From: Massilia eburnea
GTDB lineage: Bacteria > Pseudomonadota > Gammaproteobacteria > Burkholderiales > Burkholderiaceae_D
Direction: 5' to 3'
Length of the DNA stretch: 64,000 bases
Assembly (NCBI RefSeq): GCF_009720745.1
Contig: NZ_WNKX01000001.1
Span: 372,001-436,000 of the forward strand
The notes beneath the pieces were generated by a model. It searched no databases. It saw nothing but the letters and a program-made list of their open reading frames with translations, and had not been told where the DNA came from. Numbering within the stretch: the first letter of the stretch is position 1; each line of letters starts with the position of its first letter. A program made the position numbers and the translations under genes. This document shows, in pieces, positions 1-9,166 of this stretch.

Positions 1-363
1 TCTCAAAATCGAACCCTGCCAGCCAGTTGACGCCAACAGCGGTCCAGTTCGGATAAGGCGCAGTCGGGAAGATCTCGTCCTTTACTGCCAGGACCGTGTC
101 AAACTGGCTTTGCGGGTCCGTGTGGAAAGTCGTTACGTCCACAATATCGCCCAGGCCACACCCTCCCGCCTCCAGCGTCGCTTTCAGGTTTTCAAACGCC
201 AGCCGCACTTGTGCCTCAAATTCCGGTTCGGGGGCGCCGTCTCCACGGCTGCCGACCTGGCCGGATACGAACAGCAAGTCGCCTGAACGGATCGCCGCCG
301 AGTATTTATGAGCCGTGTAAAGTTCGTGCCGCCCGGCGGGAAAAATGGTTTCGGGTGATTTCA
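1..363 (-). CDS. RidA-family protein, partial (3' end outside window)
   Basis: Reading leftward from the ATG at 363, the translation opens MKSPETIFPAGRHELYTAHK and runs open to the window edge, so the C-terminal end is missing. Phrases such as LLFVSGQVG near residue 30 and YPNWTAVGVNWLAG at the edge are typical of the YjgF/YER057c/UK114 (RidA) family. Those proteins are small cytosolic trimers that hydrolyse reactive enamine/imine intermediates or related compounds. The usual family length is about 130 residues and about 121 are visible, so only the last strand is lost. It is divergent from the LysR gene at 481, and that regulator may control it. Whether it is true RidA or another Rid subgroup cannot be decided without the arginine near the C-terminus. 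Confidence 0.88.
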
Positions 364-445
364 TGCTGCTTCTCCTTGTGTTGGTGAATGCAAGCACTTT
401 AGCGTCGGCAATCATTCCGATAAACAGCAAAAACATTGCTACACT

Positions 446-462
446 GTTTGGATAAGCCAAAC
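446..462. promoter_or_regulatory. Inverted repeat, candidate LysR operator
   Basis: GTTTGG-ATAAG-CCAAAC is a perfect 6-bp inverted repeat with a 5-bp spacer. It contains the T-N11-A pattern expected of LysR-type sites. It lies in the 117-bp gap between the divergent RidA-family and LysR genes, 18 bp before the LysR start, where an autoregulatory site would be expected. Function is inferred from position and symmetry only. Confidence 0.45.
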
Positions 463-480
463 TATGACTGAAGCCAACAG

Positions 481-1386
481 ATGGACAAACTGGAAGCCAT
501 GCGGGCATTCGTTCGCGTTGTTGAGGCCGGCAGCTTCACCAAGGCAGCGGAAACACTGGATGTCAGCAAAACCACCGTCACCCAGCTGGTGCAGCAGCTG
601 GAAGCCGCACTGCGCATCAAGCTTCTCAACAGAACGACCCGTAAAGTGAACGTGACGACGGCCGGCTCTGATTATTACGAGCGCGTGATCCGCCTGCTGG
701 CCGATCTGGAAGACATCGAAAACAATATCCTCGGCGAATCCACTGCGCCGCGAGGCCTGTTGCGGGTGGATGTTCCGAGCCCATTTGCGAACATCGTCCT
801 GGTGCCGGCGCTGCCTGATTTCCACGCCCGCTTCCCGGAGATCCAGCTTGATCTCGGCGCCAGCGACCGCAAGGTCGACCTGATTGGCGACAATGTCGAC
901 TGCGTGCTGCGGGGTGGCGAAATCGAGGATGCATCGCTCGTTGCGCGACGCATCGCTGACCTGGAATTGGGCGTCTATGCTGCGCCATCCTACCTGGCGC
1001 AGGCGGGAGCGCCGAAGACTCCAGATGATTTGCACAGCGCCGGCCACCGCATCATCAACTATCGTTGGACAAACGGTTTGCCTTACGCAATGGAGAAATC
1101 CGGAGAACGGGTCAAGATCAGTGGCCGCTACTTCCTGGCGATCGACGACGGCAACGCTTACCTGACAGCAGGCCTGGCCGGGCTTGGCGTGTTATGGCTA
1201 CCGCACTATATGGCAAGGGAACATGTCGCCAGCGGCGCGCTGATGCGGCTCTTCACCGACTGGCGAATCGATCCGATGCCGCTCCACGTCGCATATCCGC
1301 CCAATCGTTATGTTCGCAAGCCGCTTCGCGTATTCATCGACTGGATCGTCGAATTGATGGCGCGGCAGGAATTACAGCGACGTTAG
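481..1386 (+). CDS. LysR-family transcriptional regulator
   Basis: This 301-residue protein has the normal LysR length and layout. An N-terminal winged helix-turn-helix (about residues 1-60, with AFVRVVEAGSFTKAAETLDV and VTQLVQQLE) is followed by a linker helix and a periplasmic-binding-protein-like effector domain (about 90-295). It resembles the CrgA/AaeR/DmlR-type subgroup. An overlapping ATG at 464 is in another frame and gives no LysR sequence, so the start at 481 is preferred. It is divergent from the RidA-family gene with a palindrome between them, so control of that gene and of itself is likely. The effector is unknown. Confidence 0.9.
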   Translation: MDKLEAMRAFVRVVEAGSFTKAAETLDVSKTTVTQLVQQLEAALRIKLLNRTTRKVNVTTAGSDYYERVIRLLADLEDIENNILGESTAPRGLLRVDVPSPFANIVLVPALPDFHARFPEIQLDLGASDRKVDLIGDNVDCVLRGGEIEDASLVARRIADLELGVYAAPSYLAQAGAPKTPDDLHSAGHRIINYRWTNGLPYAMEKSGERVKISGRYFLAIDDGNAYLTAGLAGLGVLWLPHYMAREHVASGALMRLFTDWRIDPMPLHVAYPPNRYVRKPLRVFIDWIVELMARQELQRR

Positions 1387-1390
1387 CGAA

Positions 1391-2467
1391 TCAGGCGCGC
1401 TGGGCAGCGCTGGATGTGCGCGAAGACGACTGCAGCAATCGGCCCAGCGGGACTTCCACCCAGCGGTGGAAAGCGGCGCCGGCGGCCAGGCTGGCGCCCC
1501 ACGCGGTCAGCATGCCGAGGCCTTGCAGTACCGGATCGGCGGGCACGAAACGGGTGAAAGCGGCGTTCACCAACAGGCAGACCGGGAAGTGGATCAGGAA
1601 GACCGAGTACGAAGTGCGGGCCAGCGCATTGATGACGGACCAGATGCGGCCGCCCTTCTCGATTTCTGCACGGCCGCAGATCACCAGCGCGCAGGCTACC
1701 ATCATGGCCAGCGCCAGGCGGCTGCGGAAATTCACGGCCAGCGCCACCAGGGCTGGCAGGAAGATTGCCGCCTGCACCATGACGGCACCGCGCGTCTTGC
1801 GGCGCGGGTCGCCGGCCCACCAGGCGGCCAGGCCCAGGCCATAGCTGCCGAAGAAGTATGGACCCCAGTTATCCAGGTCGGAATTCAGGTTGAAGTACAT
1901 GACCGAGAAGCCGCCAAGAACGGCAACCATGCTCGGCACCAGCCAGGCGCGGCGCACCGGGCCCGAAATACGGGCCGCCAGCCACAGGATGGCGACCATC
2001 ATGGCGTACAGCTGGAAATCGATGGCGACATACCAGGCGCCGGCAGAAAGCGAGGGGTATCCCAGCACGCCATGCGCCAGGGCGGCGTGTGCGGCAAGCT
2101 GGCCCACCGTCGCTGGCGCGGAGATCGAATCGTGGTCCATCCATTGGCTGGCCAGGACAGAAGCGATGGCGGCGATCAGGGTAGCGGCGATGAAGGGCGG
2201 CGCCAGCTTGGCATAGCGGCGCCAGATCGCGCCCAAAGGCTCGACCATGACCGGCTGTGCACTGGGCGCCAGCGATTTGGCCGCCAAAAAGCCGCCGACC
2301 ACCAGGAAAACCTGGACGGCGAGGCGCGCGCTTCCAGCCAGCCAGTCGATCAGGTCCGGCAGGATGAGCCGGACGTGATCGGCCATCGGGCCGTAAAACG
2401 CCAGGTGGTGCAGCACAATTAACTGCGCTGCAACAGCCTTTAACAAATTGATCACGCCATACTTCAT
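1391..2467 (-). CDS. Acyltransferase-3 family integral membrane protein
   Basis: About 358 residues with roughly ten hydrophobic segments. The start reads INLLKAVAAQLIVLHHLAFYG, matching the opening of the acyltransferase-3 (OafA/YrhL/NodX) family, in which an early membrane-embedded histidine is characteristic. These proteins transfer acetyl or other acyl groups to cell-surface polysaccharides, lipids or secreted glycans across the inner membrane. The ATG at 2467 is preferred over a TTG at 2491 because it puts the first transmembrane helix at the usual distance and has a GCAGG sequence upstream. The 3' end stops 4 bp from the convergent LysR stop. The substrate cannot be told. Confidence 0.8.
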   Translation of the reverse strand: MKYGVINLLKAVAAQLIVLHHLAFYGPMADHVRLILPDLIDWLAGSARLAVQVFLVVGGFLAAKSLAPSAQPVMVEPLGAIWRRYAKLAPPFIAATLIAAIASVLASQWMDHDSISAPATVGQLAAHAALAHGVLGYPSLSAGAWYVAIDFQLYAMMVAILWLAARISGPVRRAWLVPSMVAVLGGFSVMYFNLNSDLDNWGPYFFGSYGLGLAAWWAGDPRRKTRGAVMVQAAIFLPALVALAVNFRSRLALAMMVACALVICGRAEIEKGGRIWSVINALARTSYSVFLIHFPVCLLVNAAFTRFVPADPVLQGLGMLTAWGASLAAGAAFHRWVEVPLGRLLQSSSRTSSAAQRA

Positions 2468-2558
2468 TACGCCTGCTGTCAACTTTACCAAAGGTCGACA
2501 TGATACAGGAGCTCGGCAGTGAACGGCGCTCGCCTATCAGATTCTAAGTAACGAGATG

Positions 2559-3782
2559 TTACGCAGCTTTACCTTCCGACTTCTTGAACGGGCTGCGGTC
2601 GGGCGCTTCATCGTGGCCAATATTCAGCAGCAGGTGCTTGATCAAATTGTTCATCAGGGGCTGGCGGTGGCGGATCAGGACCGCGAATGCTTCCGGTTTG
2701 GCGCCCAGCGCCGCTTTCGGTTCCAGCGCAGTGCGGCCGAAAGAGATGCGTTTGCAGCCCAGCGCAATGGCGTCGGCGATACCGGCGTGCAGCAGGCGCA
2801 GGTAGATCGGCAGGTCGGCCGCGGCGGCGCGGTCAAAGCCGACGTGGAAGGCAATCGCGGTTTCGCCATCGGCAATCGTGACCAGGAAGCCCAGGATCTT
2901 GCCTTCGCGTTTGACCACGCTGCAGCGGAAGCGCTCCCCTGCCGCTTCTTGCAACGCCGGGAAATATTCCGGCAGCAGTTCGAATGGGCGGAAGCCGGCA
3001 TTCACCTGCACCGCCTTATACAAGGCGTGGACTTCGTGTTGCATTTCTGCCATACCGGTGAAGTGCTCCACCGTGCATTGCGCCTGTTCGATCGGCTTGA
3101 ACACGCCGTTGCGGATGTTGGCGCGGTATTTGGAGGCCAGGCTGGCCAGGTAATCGTCGTAGCTTTTCCAGTCGTCGCCAATGGTCAGCACCATGTTCGG
3201 CTCCGTTTCCACGAAACGGTAGCTGAGGTTCTTGAGGAAGGTGGCGTCCTCCACGTGCGGGCCGTGCAAGTCCTTGATCATGACGAAATTGGCTTCGCCC
3301 GCCAGCTTTTCGGCCTGGCGCACGCGATACAGCACTTCCGCCACGCCATGCCATGCCAGTTCCGGATCGACGCCTGGCGCGAACACGATGCCATGCTGGC
3401 CGAAGGTCAGCAGGTTGCCGCAGGTGAGCACGCGCTGGCGCAGGGTTTCGCCAATCGCCCCGAGCGAGGCCTTGCTGGCCTGCGCCAGTTTGATATCGGC
3501 AACCTGCATATAGATTGCAGCCACCGGCTGATCGTCTTCGTACACCAGCGCATAGCGCGGGTCGAGGTTCGCCGGCAGCACGCCTTCGATGCGGCGCAGG
3601 TATTCGTAGGACAGGAAAAAGCTTGCTTGCCCGGTAAGCCCTTTCCAGGCGTTGGCGTCGAGCAGGCCGATGGAGTCGGCGATGGCGTAGCGCAGTTGGG
3701 CGGGGCCGCGCAGGCGCTTGCGCACTTCGCGGCGTTCGGACAAGGCGGTTTTGACGGAGCGGAGCTTTTGCTGGATTTTCAT
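2559..3782 (-). CDS. FemAB/GNAT-like acyltransferase-fold protein
   Basis: A 407-residue soluble protein. The C-terminal half (about 190-370) looks like the BioF2/FemAB-type GNAT fold: LASLASKYRANIRNGV, then CSVVKREGKILGFLVTIADG, then a helix-rich stretch with LPIYLRLLHAGIADAIALG and RISFGRTALEPKAALG. The N-terminal half has a related fold, giving the two-lobed arrangement seen in aminoacyl-tRNA-dependent or acyl-CoA-dependent transferases. Similar proteins are annotated as GNAT or peptidoglycan-biosynthesis-type acyltransferases. It is convergent with no gene and is transcribed toward the acyltransferase-3 gene 91 bp downstream, so the two could share a transcript. The substrate is unknown. 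Confidence 0.65.
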   Translation of the reverse strand: MKIQQKLRSVKTALSERREVRKRLRGPAQLRYAIADSIGLLDANAWKGLTGQASFFLSYEYLRRIEGVLPANLDPRYALVYEDDQPVAAIYMQVADIKLAQASKASLGAIGETLRQRVLTCGNLLTFGQHGIVFAPGVDPELAWHGVAEVLYRVRQAEKLAGEANFVMIKDLHGPHVEDATFLKNLSYRFVETEPNMVLTIGDDWKSYDDYLASLASKYRANIRNGVFKPIEQAQCTVEHFTGMAEMQHEVHALYKAVQVNAGFRPFELLPEYFPALQEAAGERFRCSVVKREGKILGFLVTIADGETAIAFHVGFDRAAAADLPIYLRLLHAGIADAIALGCKRISFGRTALEPKAALGAKPEAFAVLIRHRQPLMNNLIKHLLLNIGHDEAPDRSPFKKSEGKAA

Positions 3783-3942
3783 TGTTACAAATTTAGCAAT
3801 CGACGGCGCAGTCTACCATTCCCAACAGCGATTGTGCCGATTATGTCATCGGAGTGCGCTATATGCATCCAATCCACAAAATGGCGACAGCCATGCCAAT
3901 TTGGACATGTTAAAAATGCCAAACAATCCGAAAGGCACTCGA

Positions 3943-4983
3943 ATGACTGCACCAAATCCAAACTGGTTCCTGCGCGCGCGGCTCAAGACGCGCCAGCTGC
4001 TGCTGCTGATCGCGCTCGACGAACAAGGCAATATCCTGCGCGCCGCAGAAGTGTTGTGCATGACGCAGCCGGCGGCGTCCAAACAGCTGAAGGAGCTGGA
4101 AGACATGCTTGGCATCGCCCTGTTCGAGCGCCATCCGCGCGGCGTGGCGCCCACCATTTATGGCGAAAGCATGATCCGCCACGCGCGCATGGCGCTCACC
4201 AGCCTGGCGCGCGCGCATGAGGACATCGTCGCTTTGAAGTCCGGCATGGCGGGCAAGGTGGACGTGGGCAGCATCATGACGCCTGCAATGAGCCTGCTGC
4301 CGCGCGCCATCACGCGTGTCAAGCAGCAGGTGCCGCAGCTGCGCATCGGCGTGCAGATCGAGGCGAGCCCGGAGCTGCTGGAGCGGCTGCAGCGCGGCAC
4401 GCTCGATTTCCTGATCGCGCGCATTACCGGATTCCAGGACAGCGGCGACCTGCAGTACGAGGAGCTGGCGCCTGAACCCGTGGTGGCGGTGGCGCGCGTC
4501 GGGCATCCACTGGCGGAGCGCGGCAGCCTGTCCATGCACGACCTGGTGCAGGCCTCATGGATTACGCCGCCGCCGGGCAGCATCCTGCGCGAGCGTTTCG
4601 ACCAGCTGTTCCATAACGCGGGCATGGAGCCGCCGAGCGACGTGGTCGATACGCGCGAAATTGTGCTGATTACGAGCATGCTGCAAATGAGCGATGCGCT
4701 GAATGTGATGTCGGAAGACGTGGCACGGCGCTATCAGGAACTGGGGCTGCTGACGATCCTGCCGGTGAAACTTGACTGCCGCATGGACCCTTTCGGCATC
4801 GTCCGCCGCCGCGACCACGTGCTCACACCGGGTGCGGAATTGCTGCTGGACGCGATCCGGCGCGAGGCATTGGCTGCGGCGTCGGCAACTGTACCCGCGG
4901 CGCCAGTGACCGCGCCCGCGGCCATGCCCGCGGCGCCAGGCGTGCCCGCCCCGTATAACCTTTACGACATAGCGCTGGCCTGA
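3943..4983 (+). CDS. LysR-family regulator upstream of carbohydrate locus
   Basis: A 346-residue LysR-type regulator: helix-turn-helix at about residues 12-70 (ILRAAEVLCMTQPAASKQLKELE) and an effector domain at about 95-305. It resembles the GbpR/PcaQ branch, whose members often respond to sugars or aromatic acids. The C-terminus has an unusual Ala/Pro-rich extension of about 35 residues. ATG codons at 3907 and 3916 are also in frame, but the ATG at 3943 has AAAGG upstream and gives the usual N-terminus. It lies directly before, and on the same strand as, the GH97 gene (70 bp), so it probably regulates the saccharide locus and may be cotranscribed with it. Confidence 0.88.
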   Translation: MTAPNPNWFLRARLKTRQLLLLIALDEQGNILRAAEVLCMTQPAASKQLKELEDMLGIALFERHPRGVAPTIYGESMIRHARMALTSLARAHEDIVALKSGMAGKVDVGSIMTPAMSLLPRAITRVKQQVPQLRIGVQIEASPELLERLQRGTLDFLIARITGFQDSGDLQYEELAPEPVVAVARVGHPLAERGSLSMHDLVQASWITPPPGSILRERFDQLFHNAGMEPPSDVVDTREIVLITSMLQMSDALNVMSEDVARRYQELGLLTILPVKLDCRMDPFGIVRRRDHVLTPGAELLLDAIRREALAAASATVPAAPVTAPAAMPAAPGVPAPYNLYDIALA

Positions 4984-4997
4984 AAAGTCATTGGATT

Positions 4998-5035
4998 GGC
5001 ATACCCCCATGGGCATAGCATGGACCGGCATACCC
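4998..5035. repeat. Direct repeat GGCATACCC, possible regulator site
   Basis: GGCATACCC occurs at 4998-5006 and 5027-5035, 29 bp apart, in the short gap between the LysR gene and the GH97 coding start. A partly inverted copy (GGGCAT) lies between them. Paired half-sites about three helical turns apart immediately upstream of a LysR-associated catabolic gene could be a binding site, but it may be chance. Confidence 0.25.
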
Positions 5036-5052
5036 ATATCCGGAGACCTGTC

Positions 5053-7011
5053 TTGAAACACCTGTCCCTTGCGCGCCGCCTGGCCGGCGCCCTGCTGCTT
5101 CTCGCGCCGCTGGCCAGCCATGCCGCGCGCCCGCTCGAGCTGAGCTCCCCCGACCGCCAGCTGCGCGTGACGATCGACACCAGTGAGCGCCTTGCGCTGG
5201 CCGTCAGCCATGGCGCCACGCCGCTGGTGCTGCCGACCCCGATCGGCATGACGTTGACCGGCATCGGCACGCTGGGCGACAAGCCCCGCCTGACCGGCCA
5301 GCAGCGCCAAAGCGTCGACACCACCGTGCGCCCGGTCGTGGCGCAGAAATCGCGCGTGGTACGCGACCATTACAACGCCCTCCAGCTGGACTTCGCCGGC
5401 GGCTTTGCGCTGGAAGTGCGCGCCTACGACGAAGGCGTCGCCTACCGCTTCCGCACGAACCTGCCCGGCCAGGTCACGGTGGAAGACGAACAGGCTGGCG
5501 TCAACCTGCGGCCGCAGGACACCTTGTACTGGCCGCAGGAAAAGTCGATGCAGTCGCACAACGAGCACTATTACCAGGCCCTGACTGTGGCCAGTGCCGA
5601 AGGCAAGCTGGTTGGCGTGCCAGCCCTGGTCAGGAATGGCAACCTGCACCTGGTATTCACCGAATCGGGCTTGCGCGATTATCCCGGCCTGTACCTGCAC
5701 GGCGAGGCGGCCGGGCTGAAAGCCATTTTCCCGAAAGTGGCGCTGGCCGAAACCGCGCGCGACGACCGTAATGTGCCGGTGACGCAAGAGGCGCCGTATA
5801 TCGCGCGCACCGAAGGCAAGCGCGCCTTCCCATGGCGCATCCTGGGCATTGCCGCCGATGCAGGCGGACTGCTGCTGAACCAGATGCCCTACTTGCTGGC
5901 CGATCCGCAGGAATTGAAGGAGACCAGCTGGATCAGGCCGGGCAAGGTGGCCTGGGACTGGTACAACGGCAACAAGCTGTATGGCGTGCCGTTCAAGGCA
6001 GGGCTGGATACGCGCACTTACCGCCATTACATCGACTTCGCAGCCGACAACGGCCTCGAATACATCATCATGGATGAAGGCTGGTACAAGCTGGGCGACC
6101 TGCTGTCCGTCAAGCCGGAGATCGACATGCCGGAATTGATGGCGCACGCAAAGCAGCGCGGCGTCGGCATCATCCTCTGGGTGTCGTGGAAGACGCTCGA
6201 TAGCCAGATGGCGCCTGCGCTGGACCAGTTTGCGCGCTGGGGCGCAGCCGGCATCAAGGTCGACTTCATGCAGCGCTCCGACCAGTGGATGGTGAACTAT
6301 TACGAGCGCGTCGCGCGCGAAGCGGCGGCCCGCCACCTGCTGGTGGATTTCCACGGCAGTTTCAAGCCCAGCGGCCTGCAGCGCACTTGGCCCAACGTGC
6401 TGACTTTCGAAGGCGTGAAAGGCCTGGAAAACAATAAATGGACCGACAAGCAGACGCCGGAGCACGACGTCACCCTGCCCTTCATCCGCATGTTCGCGGG
6501 CCCGGTGGACTACACGCCGGGCGCCATGAGCAATGCGCACCGCAAGGATTTCGTGGCCAGCTTCGACCGGCCCATGAGCCAGGGCACGCGAGCGCACCAG
6601 CTGGCGATGTACATGATTTACGAAAGCCCGCTGCAGATGCTGGCTGACAGCCCATCGCAATACCGCGCAAATCCATCTTCGCTGGAATTCATCCGCCAGG
6701 TGCCGGTCGAGTGGGACGAAAGCCGCGTGCTGCACGCGCAGCTGGGCCGCTACATCGCCATGGCGCGCCGCCACGGTGACTCGTGGTACGTGGGCGCCAT
6801 GGCCGGCAACGATGGCTGCGACCTGGAACTCGACCTGTCCTTCCTGGGCGACGACAGCTACCAGCTGGAGAGCATGGAAGATGGTCCGAATGCCGCAGTC
6901 TTCGCGACCGACGTGCAGAAAGGCAGCGCCAGCGTGACGCGCAGCACCCGCATGACGATGCACCTTGCGCCGGGCGGCGGCTGGGCGGCGATCATCCGCA
7001 AGGCGAATTAA
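5053..7011 (+). CDS. Secreted glycoside hydrolase family 97 (alpha-glucosidase/galactosidase type)
   Basis: About 652 residues. A TTG start at 5053 has GGAG 8 bp upstream and gives a clean signal peptide (KHLSLARRLAGALLLLAPL ending SHAA); an ATG at 5020 would add eleven residues. Family GH97 is indicated by the N-terminal beta-sandwich, DNGLEYIIMDEGWYK, GIKVDFMQRSDQWMVNYYE and FEGVKGLENNKW. These enzymes release alpha-linked glucose or galactose in the periplasm or outside the cell. Asp-404 in VDFM lies where the retaining GH97 members are reported to carry their nucleophile, and Glu-453 in TFEGVKG is a plausible acid/base. This favours a retaining rather than a SusB-like inverting mechanism, an inference from memory of the family. 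It is followed 10 bp later by another hydrolase. Confidence 0.9.
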   Translation: MKHLSLARRLAGALLLLAPLASHAARPLELSSPDRQLRVTIDTSERLALAVSHGATPLVLPTPIGMTLTGIGTLGDKPRLTGQQRQSVDTTVRPVVAQKSRVVRDHYNALQLDFAGGFALEVRAYDEGVAYRFRTNLPGQVTVEDEQAGVNLRPQDTLYWPQEKSMQSHNEHYYQALTVASAEGKLVGVPALVRNGNLHLVFTESGLRDYPGLYLHGEAAGLKAIFPKVALAETARDDRNVPVTQEAPYIARTEGKRAFPWRILGIAADAGGLLLNQMPYLLADPQELKETSWIRPGKVAWDWYNGNKLYGVPFKAGLDTRTYRHYIDFAADNGLEYIIMDEGWYKLGDLLSVKPEIDMPELMAHAKQRGVGIILWVSWKTLDSQMAPALDQFARWGAAGIKVDFMQRSDQWMVNYYERVAREAAARHLLVDFHGSFKPSGLQRTWPNVLTFEGVKGLENNKWTDKQTPEHDVTLPFIRMFAGPVDYTPGAMSNAHRKDFVASFDRPMSQGTRAHQLAMYMIYESPLQMLADSPSQYRANPSSLEFIRQVPVEWDESRVLHAQLGRYIAMARRHGDSWYVGAMAGNDGCDLELDLSFLGDDSYQLESMEDGPNAAVFATDVQKGSASVTRSTRMTMHLAPGGGWAAIIRKAN

Positions 7012-7021
7012 GGAGAATCGC

Positions 7022-9034
7022 ATGCCAGGAAAATTCAGCTCCGCTTTCCTCGCCGCGTTGCTAGCCGCGGCCACCGCGTCGGCCGCGCCGCCGGCCTTCA
7101 CGCCGCGCTGGCAGCTCGATGGCAACGCCATTCGCTGGCAGGTGAAGGATGTCCACCGCGACCAGCTTGAGATGAGCGGCCGCCAGGTCTCCGCCGTCAT
7201 CGACTATGGCAGCCAGCCCGATGGTACTCTGCTGCTGGAACGCACCGTTGTGTGGCCGATGCTGCGCACCATTCCTGACGACACCCACGCCAGCCTGATT
7301 CGCAAGTTTGGCGCGGAGGCGTCGCCGGCGATCGAAATCGACGGCCGTGCCGTCAGTACCGAGCGCCTGCAGCAAGTTCGCTTCGACGGCCGCCTCGCCC
7401 TGCAGTCCGAACTGGCGCCGGGGCTGGTTCTGACGCGCACCCTGACGCCCTCGCCCACCGAACCGGCGCTGGTGGAACGGCTGGAACTGGCCAACACCGG
7501 CAAGAACGCGCGCCGCTACAGCTTCGCAGCACTCGAACGCAGTGAAACGACGCCCGCAGAAAAAGGCACGCATGGCGCTTACGTGGTCGAAGTCCGCTCC
7601 CCCGCCCGCCAAGGAGAGCTGGCGCCGGGCGCCCGCGTGCATGTGGACCTCATCATCAGCGGCCGGCTGCAAAACGACATGGTGTACGTCGATGGCGGCG
7701 AGGCCTTGCAGGAACGCGCGCGCAAGGTGCAACAATGGCGCGCCAACCTGGTGCTGGAGACGCCGGAACCCGCGTTGGACGCCATGTTCGCCTTCGCCAA
7801 AGTACGCGCCGCAGAAAGTATCTTCTCCACGCGCGGCGGCCTGCTGCACGGCCCTGGCGGCACCCGCTATTACGCCGCCATCTGGGCCAACGACCAGGCG
7901 GAGTACATCAACCCGTTCTTCCCTTACCTGGGCGACCGCGCAGGCGTCCAAAGCGCCCTGACCAGCTTCGGCATGTTCGCGCGCTACATGAACGCAGACT
8001 TCAAGCCGATCCCCTCCTCCATCATCGCCGAAGGCCGCAGCTATTGGAACGGCGCCGGCGACCGTGGCGACTGCGCCATGATTTCATACGGCGCCAGCCA
8101 GTTCGCACTGGCGCAAGGCGACAGCGGTACGGCACGTCAGCTGCTGCCGCTGATCGACTGGTGCCTGGAATTCACGCGCCGAAAACGCGACGCACAAGGC
8201 ATCGTGCATTCGGACAGCGATGAACTGGAGGGCCGCTTCCCGGCAGGCAAAGCCAACCTGTCGACCAATGTGCTGGCCTACGGCGGCCTGCAAGGCGCAG
8301 CGCGCCTGGTGGCCTCGCTGGGCGACACGCAACGCGCGTCACAACTGCGGCAAGAAGCCGAGGCCCAGCGCGCCGCCATCGAGCACTATTTCGGCGCACG
8401 CATGGCAGGCTACGACACCTACCGCTACTACGACGGCAACGAAAAACTGCGGGCCTGGATCGCGCTGCCGCTGGCACTGGGCATCAGCGAACGCCAGCGC
8501 GGCACCGTCGATGCGCTGCTGTCGCCGCAGCTATGGAGCGAAAATGGCGTGCTGACCGAAGCGGGCGACAAGACTTTCTGGGACCGCTCCACGCTGTATG
8601 CCTTGCGTGGCCTGCTGAAAGCAGGCGAACTGGAACGCACCATGCCCTACCTGCGCTATTACTCGAACCGGCGCCTGCTCGGCGAGCACGTGCCATACGC
8701 AGTTGAAGCATGGCCGGAAGGCCAGCAACGCCACCTGTCGGCAGAAAGCGGGCTGTATGCGCGCGTAGTGACGGAAGGATTGTTCGGCATCGAAGCGACA
8801 AGCCTGCGCAGCTTTACCACCACGCCGCGCTTGCCCAAAGGCTGGCCGCGCATGGCCTTGCGGCATATACGTGCGTTCGGCGCAGGCGAAGGCGACGATG
8901 GCAGCGCCGGCATCGACATCGTCACCACGCGCACGCCGCGCGGGCAGCGGGTATTGGTCAGCCTGAACGGAAAAACCTTGCTTGACCAGGCCTGGGACGG
9001 CAAGGCGCCGCTGCTTGTAACCCTGCCGGAATAA
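7022..9034 (+). CDS. Secreted (alpha/alpha)6-type glycoside hydrolase-like protein, family unassigned
   Basis: About 670 residues. The start is at 7022 after AAGGAG, 10 bp downstream of the GH97 stop, which indicates one operon. The signal peptide is AFLAALLAAATASAAP. Residues about 25-230 form a beta-rich N-terminal region. Residues about 250-600 carry helical repeats typical of six-hairpin (glycogen-debranching or rhamnosidase-like) folds, including AAIWANDQAEYINPFFPYLGD and GVLTEAGDKTFWDRSTLYALRG. The acidic residues in these segments are candidate catalytic residues. A short beta region ends the protein. I cannot assign a CAZy family. The context suggests it works on oligosaccharides that the GH97 also attacks and that the downstream TonB receptor imports. 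Confidence 0.65.
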   Translation: MPGKFSSAFLAALLAAATASAAPPAFTPRWQLDGNAIRWQVKDVHRDQLEMSGRQVSAVIDYGSQPDGTLLLERTVVWPMLRTIPDDTHASLIRKFGAEASPAIEIDGRAVSTERLQQVRFDGRLALQSELAPGLVLTRTLTPSPTEPALVERLELANTGKNARRYSFAALERSETTPAEKGTHGAYVVEVRSPARQGELAPGARVHVDLIISGRLQNDMVYVDGGEALQERARKVQQWRANLVLETPEPALDAMFAFAKVRAAESIFSTRGGLLHGPGGTRYYAAIWANDQAEYINPFFPYLGDRAGVQSALTSFGMFARYMNADFKPIPSSIIAEGRSYWNGAGDRGDCAMISYGASQFALAQGDSGTARQLLPLIDWCLEFTRRKRDAQGIVHSDSDELEGRFPAGKANLSTNVLAYGGLQGAARLVASLGDTQRASQLRQEAEAQRAAIEHYFGARMAGYDTYRYYDGNEKLRAWIALPLALGISERQRGTVDALLSPQLWSENGVLTEAGDKTFWDRSTLYALRGLLKAGELERTMPYLRYYSNRRLLGEHVPYAVEAWPEGQQRHLSAESGLYARVVTEGLFGIEATSLRSFTTTPRLPKGWPRMALRHIRAFGAGEGDDGSAGIDIVTTRTPRGQRVLVSLNGKTLLDQAWDGKAPLLVTLPE

Positions 9035-9121
9035 GGCGAAAAACCCGATATACCGTTTTCGGCATAGGAGGCTAGCAAACATTCAATTGTTCGCTATCGC
9101 TTACCTACCTAGCATGTCTCC

Positions 9122-9144
9122 ATCGGCCGCCATGCGCGGCCGAT
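9122..9144. promoter_or_regulatory. Hairpin in the leader of the TonB receptor gene
   Basis: ATCGGCCGC-CATGC-GCGGCCGAT is a perfect 9-bp inverted repeat with a 5-nt loop, ending 22 bp before the receptor ATG. It has no U-run, so it is more likely an mRNA-stabilising or processing structure, or an attenuating terminator between the hydrolases and the receptor, than a simple terminator. Confidence 0.45.
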
Positions 9145-9166
9145 TGCTAACTAAACAGGAGACGAA

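Noticed and set aside
3907..3945. Earlier ATG starts for the second LysR gene
   Set aside because: They add residues with no LysR similarity; the ATG at 3943 has the better ribosome site and gives the usual N-terminus.
4555..7200. Long minus-strand open frame opposite the GH97 and LysR genes
   Set aside because: It has no recognisable domains and lies wholly antisense to well-supported genes; such frames are expected in high-GC coding DNA.
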